From Dehalococcoidia bacterium (lineage in GTDB: Bacteria > Chloroflexota > Dehalococcoidia > Lucifugimonadales > UBA3495): DNA of 64,000 nt. The number at the start of each line of letters is the position of its first letter. The stretch's first letter is position 1. The position numbers were made by a program, and so were the translations under genes. The notes beneath the pieces are model-generated. The model saw only the letters and a list, made by a program, of their open reading frames with translations. It did not search any database and was not told the DNA's origin. This document shows positions 55,420 to 61,105 of this stretch, in pieces. Location of the stretch: assembly GCA_022827095.1 (NCBI GenBank), contig JAJDTP010000009.1, positions 62,001-126,000 of the forward strand, read 5' to 3'.

Positions 55420-56763
55420 ATGACCGCAACCCGAACCCTGGCCCAGTTCATCGCCGACACCGACTTTGCCGACCTGCCGCCCCCGGTGGTGGATGCCGCC
55501 AAGATCGCCATCCTGGACGGCGTGGCCAACGTGGCCGCCGGTTCGGTCCAGGAACTGGCCGACATCATCGGCCGGTACGTGCGGGACGCCGGCGGTTCGC
55601 CCCAATCGTCGGTGGTGGGCTGGGGATACAAGACCAACCCGCCGTCCGCCGCTTTTGCCAACGGTGTCTTCGGCCACTGCCTGGACTACGAGATCCAGGG
55701 GTTCCCGCCCACCCACGGCACCTCATCCTGTCTGCCGGCGGCCCTGGCGCTGGCTGAGCAACACCACACGCCCGGCAAGCAGGTCATCACCGCCTACGTG
55801 CTGGGCTGGGAGATCCAGGGACGGTTGCGGCAGGCTTCCGCGCCGGCCACTCGGCCCGGCCACCACCCGCCGGGACTGGTTGGCCCGCTGGGCGGCGCGG
55901 CCGCATCCGCCAAGACCCTGGGCCTGGACGCCGAGCAGACCCTGATGGCCCTGGGCATCGCCGCCTCGCGCACCGGCGGCCTCACCGCCAACACCGGCAC
56001 CATGGTCAAGTCCACCCACCCGGGCAACGCCGCCCGCATGGGCGCCGAGGCTGGCATCCTGGCCGGCATGGGCTACACCGCCAGCGACGAGGCCCTGGAA
56101 TCCCCCGTGGGCTACGCGGCCGCTCTGTTCGGCGGAGAGTTCGACTGGGACGTTGCCACCGGCGGCCTCGGCGCGTCGTGGCGGCTGATCGATCCCGGTT
56201 TCGACATCAAGCGATTCCCCGCCCAGGTCTACATGCAGAACGCCATCGAGGCCGCCCTCAACCTCCGCGAGCAGAACGGCGTCGACCCCAACGACATCGA
56301 GCGGGTGACCATCCGTCGCCAGGGGAGGGGCCATTCCGGTCCGGCGCCCCGCAGTGGGCTGGACGGCAAGTTCAGCGTCGAATACTGTGCTGCCGCCGCC
56401 CTGCTGGACGGACACGTTGGCATCGACACCTTCACCGACGCCCGCCGCTTCGCTCCGGACATGGACGCCATGCTCGTTCGCATCAGCGTGGAGCCCGAGG
56501 GACCCGCATCGGGCGCGACCCTCGCCACCGCCGTCCTCAAGGACGGTACCACCGTGAGCGCCGAGTGCTCCGCCTTCAGCGGTTCCTACGGGAACCCCAT
56601 GTCTCGCGACCAGCGCCTGGCCAAGGTCCGCGACTGCTTCACCCGTGCCCTCTCCGATGCCGACACCGAGCGCGTGCTGGAGATGCTGGAAAACCTCGAA
56701 AGCCTCGACGACACGGCGGAATTGATGGCCGTCCTCGGCAACGTGGCGGTGGGCAGACCCTGA
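55420..56763 (+). CDS. MmgE/PrpD family protein
   Basis: A 447-residue MmgE/PrpD-fold protein: TLAQFIADTDFADLPPPVVD, AKIAILDGVANVAAGS, NGVFGHCLDYEIQGFPPTHG with the family D-Y motif near 87-106, TALGIAASRTGGLTANTGTM-type phrase near 183-202, VKSTHPGNAARMGAEAGILA near 196-215 and DFDIKRFPAQVYMQ. Known members are 2-methylcitrate dehydratase, iminodisuccinate epimerase and cis-aconitate decarboxylase. The specific one is not identifiable. Preceded by GAGG before ATG. Confidence 0.85.
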   Translation: MTATRTLAQFIADTDFADLPPPVVDAAKIAILDGVANVAAGSVQELADIIGRYVRDAGGSPQSSVVGWGYKTNPPSAAFANGVFGHCLDYEIQGFPPTHGTSSCLPAALALAEQHHTPGKQVITAYVLGWEIQGRLRQASAPATRPGHHPPGLVGPLGGAAASAKTLGLDAEQTLMALGIAASRTGGLTANTGTMVKSTHPGNAARMGAEAGILAGMGYTASDEALESPVGYAAALFGGEFDWDVATGGLGASWRLIDPGFDIKRFPAQVYMQNAIEAALNLREQNGVDPNDIERVTIRRQGRGHSGPAPRSGLDGKFSVEYCAAAALLDGHVGIDTFTDARRFAPDMDAMLVRISVEPEGPASGATLATAVLKDGTTVSAECSAFSGSYGNPMSRDQRLAKVRDCFTRALSDADTERVLEMLENLESLDDTAELMAVLGNVAVGRP

Positions 56764-56781
56764 CCTGCGTTATAGCCCAAT

Positions 56782-56890
56782 AGTCAGAAGCAGGATTTCC
56801 CGGATTTGAGGATTATCAAGATTGAGTAGATGGCGCTGAGTATCACCGCAATCCTGAAAATCCGATAATCCCGTGAATCCTGCTTCTGAC
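56782..56890. repeat. family A element
   Basis: GTCAGAAGCAGGATTTCCCG left, GAATCCTGCTTCTGAC right, GGATTATCAAGATTG centre. No outer arms recognised. It lies between the MmgE/PrpD gene and the hydantoinase-like gene. Confidence 0.8.
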
Positions 56891-57017
56891 GAATTCCGCG
56901 GCAGCCCAACCGCGGCCACATGTTTCTGTTCATCCCGCGCTATAATCGCGCCCAATCGGGCGAAGTGCGTAAAGTGCTGCCGCTAATGTCCGAAACACGC
57001 ACGTCGGGGAGGGAATC

Positions 57018-58460
57018 ATGCTGGACTTGATCATCAAGGGCGGAACCGTGGTCACACCGGACGGAGTCGGTCTCCGGGACGTCGGCGTCCAGGGCGAGCA
57101 GATCGCGGCGGTGGCCGCCCCGGGCGTGCTCGACGACATCGGCGCCGGCGAAACCATCGACGCGACGGGCATGATAGTGCTGCCCGGCGGCATCGAACCC
57201 CACGCCCATATCAACGTGCCCGTGCCCGACTACTGGGCCGGCGGAGACGACGGCGTGTTCACCCAGCCGCCCGAAGCCGCCAGCCGCGCCGCCGCCTTCG
57301 GTGGCGTCACCACCTACGTGGACTTCGCCGGGGCGTTGCCGCTGACGCCGGGCGCAGTACCGCCGTCCGACCCCATCATGGCCCAGATCGAGACCCGTCG
57401 GGACACCTTCCGCGGGCACTCCTACACCGACTACACCTTCCACTACATCCTGGCCGGCGCCATCCCGCCCAGCACCATGGGCGAAATCGGCGAGGCCATC
57501 CAGTCCGGCGTCGCCAGCTTCAAGATCTTCACCACGTTCCACGCCCGGGTTCCCATGGGGCACCTGTGGGATATCTTCCAGGAGGTCGGCAAGCACGGCG
57601 GCATCATGGCCGTTCACGCCGAGGAGGACGACATCGTCACCTACATGGAGGAGAAGCTGGAGCGGGAGGGCCGGGACCACGGCTCCAACCTGCACCTGGC
57701 CCACAACAACATCTCCGAGGACATCTCTTTCAGGAAAGTGGTGCGTCTGGCCCAAAAGACCGAGACCGGCATCTACTTCGTCCACACCACGGCCAAGGAG
57801 GGCGTCGCCGCCATCGCCGAGGCGCGGGCCGCGCAGCTCCCCGTCTACGGCGAGGCTCTGCACAACTACCTGGAGTTCACCTGCGACGACTACCTCAAAC
57901 CCGACGGCCTGGCCATCCACACCTATCCGGCGATCAAGTTCTCCGATGACCGCGACGCCCTGCAGCAGGGCCTGGTCGACGGCCCCATCTGCACCACCGC
58001 CACCGACGAGTGGACCACCTACAAGAACATCAAGCTGGCCGGCGACACCATACGCACCCTGTGCGGCGGGCACAACGGCATCGAGACCCGCATGGCGGTC
58101 ACCTACACCAAGCTGGCCGCCAACGGGCGCATTGACCTGGAGCGCTTCGCCGCCATCACGTCCACCAACGCCGCCAAGATCCTCGGCATGTACCCGCAGA
58201 AGGGCGCCATCGCCGTGGGCAGCGACGCCGACATCGTCCTCTTCGACCCCAACCTGAAGAAGACCATCACCGTGGAAGAGTTGCACGCCGAGTCCGACTA
58301 CTCCATCTGGGACGGCTTCCAGTGCGAGGGCTACCCGATCATGACCATCCTGCGCGGCAAGGTGATCGTCCGCGACGGTCAACTTCTGGGCAGCTCCGCC
58401 GACGGCCGCTGGCTCTCCCGCAAGGTCGCCCCGCGGGTTGTCACCCAAACGTCCGTGTAG
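57018..58460 (+). CDS. dihydropyrimidinase/hydantoinase-type amidohydrolase
   Basis: A 480-residue cyclic-amide hydrolase with the metal set of dihydropyrimidinases: His62-x-His64 in GGIEPHAHINV, the carboxylated-Lys candidate Lys169 in GVASFKIFTTF, His200 in MAVHAEED, a further His in IYFVHTTAKEG near 254 and the metal Asp in TTATDEW near 330. The C-terminal beta-domain reads LGMYPQKGAIAVGSDADIVL. It probably opens a cyclic amide or similar ring; substrate is unknown. ATG 57018 follows a GGAGGGAATC-type site (GGGGAGGGAATC). Possible pathway partners are the MmgE/PrpD gene and the oxidoreductase downstream. Confidence 0.9.
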   Translation: MLDLIIKGGTVVTPDGVGLRDVGVQGEQIAAVAAPGVLDDIGAGETIDATGMIVLPGGIEPHAHINVPVPDYWAGGDDGVFTQPPEAASRAAAFGGVTTYVDFAGALPLTPGAVPPSDPIMAQIETRRDTFRGHSYTDYTFHYILAGAIPPSTMGEIGEAIQSGVASFKIFTTFHARVPMGHLWDIFQEVGKHGGIMAVHAEEDDIVTYMEEKLEREGRDHGSNLHLAHNNISEDISFRKVVRLAQKTETGIYFVHTTAKEGVAAIAEARAAQLPVYGEALHNYLEFTCDDYLKPDGLAIHTYPAIKFSDDRDALQQGLVDGPICTTATDEWTTYKNIKLAGDTIRTLCGGHNGIETRMAVTYTKLAANGRIDLERFAAITSTNAAKILGMYPQKGAIAVGSDADIVLFDPNLKKTITVEELHAESDYSIWDGFQCEGYPIMTILRGKVIVRDGQLLGSSADGRWLSRKVAPRVVTQTSV

Positions 58461-58505
58461 GGTGCCGCGCGTCTACGGCCTCGCGCGTATCCACTCCCAC
58501 CGGAA

Positions 58506-58602
58506 CCGCCATTGCGAGCGAAGCGTGGCAATCTCGTTGCAGAAGGAATGTTTGTTCTGACGACGAGATCGCTACGTCGCTTCGCTCCTGGCGATGACAA
58601 AC
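58506..58602. repeat. family B element
   Basis: CCATTGCGAGCGAAGCGTGG on the left and GAGATCGCTACGTCGCTTCG, CTCCTGGCGATGACAAAC on the right. It separates the hydantoinase-like gene from the convergent Gfo/Idh gene; right edge AACTGAGGGTTACG resembles the outer-arm pattern. Confidence 0.75.
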
Positions 58603-58608
58603 TGAGGG

Positions 58609-59589
58609 TTACGGCAAGTTGACCGGCGAACCCGTCTCCATCGACTGGTAGGCGGCGAGAACAAGCGCCAGGTCGGCCCGCCCGTCCGCCCCGGCCATGG
58701 TCGGCGGTCGGTCCTCTCGGATGCTGTCCAGAAACTCCCGCACCATGGGAACCAGCCCGTTGCCGTAGTCGTCCAGGTCAACCGTGGTCTCCGATACGGT
58801 ATCGGTTATCCGCAGCCACGGTCGGCCCGGCTCGAAGTACAGCGACGCTTCCGAGCCAGAGATCGAGACCCATGAGTGCGGGCTGGGCGGCGCCACGCTC
58901 CACGAGTGGTTGATAATCCCAACCACGCCATCGTCATCTCGCGTGACCACCACCACTCCGTCCTCGGCCTCCAGTCCCGCATGGCCGGGCAGAACCTCGC
59001 GCGCGTAGATCTCCGTGGGCGGACCCGCCAGGTACGCCACCGCGCTCAGCTTGTGGATACCGCCGTCGATGAGCACGCCGCCGCCGTTCAGATCCCTGCG
59101 GCTGCGCCATCCGCCCGGCTGGAACGGGTATTGCTCGTGCAGCTGCAACAGCCGCACCTGCCCCACCCTACCGTCCTCGATGAGTCGTTTGGCCTCCTGC
59201 ACCGGCGGCAGGAAGCGGAAGTTCTCTGCTACCATGAAAGTGACGCCGGACGCCTCGGCCTCCGCGATCATGGCTTCGGCGTCCGCTATCGTTCCGGCGA
59301 TGGGCTTTTCCACCAGCGCGTGCTTGCCGGCGCGGAACGCCAGCGCGGCGTGCTCCCGGTGCAGGTGATGCGGCGTGCAGACGTAGACGGCCTCCACCCT
59401 GGGGTCGGCTACGGCCTGCTCGTAGGAACCGAACGCGTCCGAGCCGTTGAACCGAGCAGCATAGTCCTGCGCCCGGGCGAGGTCACGGCTGGCGAAGTAC
59501 AGGTCGACCTCGCCGGCGAGTTGGGCCATCGACCTGGCGAACACCGCCGCAAAGGACCCACACCCGAGTACGCATAGACCAAGACTCAT
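58609..59589 (-). CDS. Gfo/Idh/MocA-family NAD(P)-dependent oxidoreductase
   Basis: A 326-residue protein with the Rossmann start SLGLCVLGCGSFAAVF, DLARAQDYAARFNGSDAFGS, VYVCTPHHLHREHAALAFRA near 69-88, ALVEKPIAGTIADAEAM with Lys93-Pro and GGVLIDGGIHKLSAVAYLAG near 170-189 (the second-domain His). Family members act on sugars, inositols and cyclic imines. Its ATG overlaps the TGA of the hicA remnant by four bases, an accidental or inherited arrangement. No strong ribosome site is visible. Confidence 0.88.
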   Translation of the reverse strand: MSLGLCVLGCGSFAAVFARSMAQLAGEVDLYFASRDLARAQDYAARFNGSDAFGSYEQAVADPRVEAVYVCTPHHLHREHAALAFRAGKHALVEKPIAGTIADAEAMIAEAEASGVTFMVAENFRFLPPVQEAKRLIEDGRVGQVRLLQLHEQYPFQPGGWRSRRDLNGGGVLIDGGIHKLSAVAYLAGPPTEIYAREVLPGHAGLEAEDGVVVVTRDDDGVVGIINHSWSVAPPSPHSWVSISGSEASLYFEPGRPWLRITDTVSETTVDLDDYGNGLVPMVREFLDSIREDRPPTMAGADGRADLALVLAAYQSMETGSPVNLP

Positions 59590-59683
59590 GCCTGGTCAAA
59601 CTCCTGTCTGCTGATGCCCAGGTCTCTTCGGATTCCGTGAATAGTTCCCGTGGCCAGATCCCGATGGCCCGCATGCAAACCCA
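59586..59683 (-). pseudogene. hicA: hicA remnant: C-terminal part only
   Basis: The minus strand reads LGLHAGHRDLATGTIHGIRR then DLGISRQEFDQA, the end of a HicA/YcfA mRNA interferase (HAGxDLxTGTxxxIxRDLGISxxEF). The N-terminal half with the fold core is missing: a family A half element begins directly upstream, where the missing part should be. The product would be non-functional. Its TGA overlaps the ATG of the oxidoreductase gene. Confidence 0.75.
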
Positions 59684-59768
59684 GTTTGCGGTTGGGAACC
59701 GTTCCGCGACGGAGGCTCCTCAATCCTGCTAAATCATAAAATCCCGTAAATCCTGATTCTGACGATTC
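59681..59768. repeat. truncated family A element inserted in the hicBA locus
   Basis: In plus orientation GGTTCCGCGACGGAGGCTCC (A-family central part) is followed by AAATCCTGATTCTGACG ending near 59765. The outer-arm motif AACCCAGTTTGCGG is at 59680-59693. Only one core arm is present. Confidence 0.75.
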
Positions 59769-59778
59769 ACGTGCCGGC

Positions 59779-59991
59779 CTAGGACCGAATTATCCCCTCG
59801 GGCAATGGTTTGCCCCGCTCCTTGTAGGAGAGAATGAATTGCTCCGCCACTTTGGCGAGTTCAGATAGGGCACTGGCGGCGGTTTCCCCCCATGCCCTGC
59901 ACCCGGGCAAATCCGGTGTCTCAGCCATGTAAAGCCACCCCTGGTCTGAGCAGGGTTCGTGCATGATGCAATCCAACTCGTACAGTTCCAT
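59779..59991 (-). CDS. hicB: HicB-like antitoxin
   Basis: A 70-residue HicB-type antitoxin domain: QGWLYMAETPDLPGCRAWGE near 17-36 and TAASALSELAKVAEQFILSY near 37-56 are the HicB strand-helix signature. There is no added C-terminal DNA-binding domain, which many HicB have. The gene is upstream of the broken hicA and thus probably an orphan antitoxin now. Start ATG 59991. Confidence 0.8.
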   Translation of the reverse strand: MELYELDCIMHEPCSDQGWLYMAETPDLPGCRAWGETAASALSELAKVAEQFILSYKERGKPLPEGIIRS

Positions 59992-60299
59992 TCCGAATCT
60001 CCCGCGGCGATGGCCATCGCCTTCAAACCGGCTGTGGTAACGGTCGCCTGGCGATAACCCGCGCTGCTGCGCGGCAGCCGTCCCACCTCTCTTTTTATGG
60101 CCCTGCTCTTCGAGAATGCGTGCCGCCCATTATACCCCGATGGGTGCGAGGCAAGGGCGGCGGCATTTCCATAAGTGTAGACTCCCGCGCCGCCGGTCAT
60201 CATTCGCCCCGGCTCGCGCCGACTCCCTGGTAACCAGTTCCGCATCAGCCCATGCTAGACTGGAACCGTCGCTGGATACCACGCCTCAGGAGACTCGCC
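59992..60299. other. intergenic region between hicB and the DUF104-PIN pair
   Basis: About 300 bases with no gene I can support. It should hold divergent promoters. Near 60227-60237 the odd palindrome CTGGTAACCAG could be an operator for autoregulation of the adjoining toxin-antitoxin pair; this is only a guess. Confidence 0.3.
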
Positions 60300-60659
60300 A
60301 TGAGCAAAATGGTAAACGCCAGGTTCGCCGACGGGGTCTTCACGCCACTCGAACCCGTCGCTTTCCCGGAAGGCACAATCGTCGTGCTCAACATCGAAGC
60401 GGAATCCGCCGAGCCGCCCGTGTCCCGCAGCGGCGACTTCCTGCCCGGCACGGAAGACCCCCAGAAGATCAAGCAACTCCGCAACTTAGAACCGCCGTCT
60501 GGAGAACCCACATCTGACAATGCGGGGCAATCCATTCTGGAGATGTTTGACGAAATCCACCGGTCAATGCCGGAAGGGGCCTTTGACGAGCTCCCGACCG
60601 ATGGGGCGCGAAACTACAAGCATTATCTGTACGGTTTTCCCAAAGAGGAGGACGAGTAG
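60300..60659 (+). CDS. DUF104/AF2212-like antitoxin
   Basis: A 119-residue protein whose N-terminal 40 residues (NARFADGVFTPLEPVAFPEG and TIVVLNIEAE) match the AF2212/DUF104 antitoxin beta-fold that pairs with PIN toxins. The C-terminal part is longer than the family core and helical (ILEMFDEIHRSMPEGAFDEL). Start ATG 60300. The TAG stop overlaps the GTG of the next gene by one base, so the two are translationally coupled, a classical antitoxin-toxin arrangement. Confidence 0.75.
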   Translation: MSKMVNARFADGVFTPLEPVAFPEGTIVVLNIEAESAEPPVSRSGDFLPGTEDPQKIKQLRNLEPPSGEPTSDNAGQSILEMFDEIHRSMPEGAFDELPTDGARNYKHYLYGFPKEEDE

Positions 60660-61087
60660 TGACCGGTGCCGCCGGGGAGGTGTTTGCGGATACCGGCTTC
60701 TGGATAGCCATGCACAATGCCGAGGACGAATGGCACCGGAGAGCGCGGCAGGCAGCCGCATCGTTGGTGAACAAGCGGATAATCACCAGTGAAATGGTTT
60801 TGGTTGAATTCCTGAACTTTTGCAGCAGGAGTGGAGCGGCCAGCCGACGGCTAGCTGCGATCACGGTGCGGCGGCTTTGGGACAGCCCCGGTATAAAGGC
60901 CATACCTCAAGACAGTGCGCAACTGAAAGCGGCAGTGCAACGCTACGCCGACCGTCTAGATCAACGCTGGAGCGTCACTGACTGTGCCAGCTTTCTGATA
61001 ATGGAAGAGCGTGGTATTACGGAAGCGTTGGCGTACGACGTTGACTTTGTGCAGGCCGGCTTTCGGGCTCTTCTGCGAGAATTCTGA
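60659..61087 (+). CDS. PIN-domain toxin (VapC-like ribonuclease)
   Basis: A 142-residue PIN domain. Catalytic acids: Asp11 (VFADTGFW), Glu45 or Glu50 (TSEMVLVEFLN), Asp108 (SVTDCASFLIM) and Asp127/Asp129 (AYDVDF). The N-terminal strand FADTGFWIAMHN and helix DRLDQRWSVTDC are standard. It should cleave RNA when the antitoxin is lost. GTG start at 60659. It is immediately followed by the restriction-modification gene (19 bases), so it may protect the locus. Confidence 0.85.
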   Translation: MTGAAGEVFADTGFWIAMHNAEDEWHRRARQAAASLVNKRIITSEMVLVEFLNFCSRSGAASRRLAAITVRRLWDSPGIKAIPQDSAQLKAAVQRYADRLDQRWSVTDCASFLIMEERGITEALAYDVDFVQAGFRALLREF

Positions 61088-61105
61088 ATAATCTGTACGC
61101 CTACC

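Noticed and set aside
60227-60237. Definite operator of the toxin-antitoxin pair
   Set aside because: The CTGGTAACCAG palindrome is short and occurs once. It is mentioned only as a possibility in the intergenic entry.
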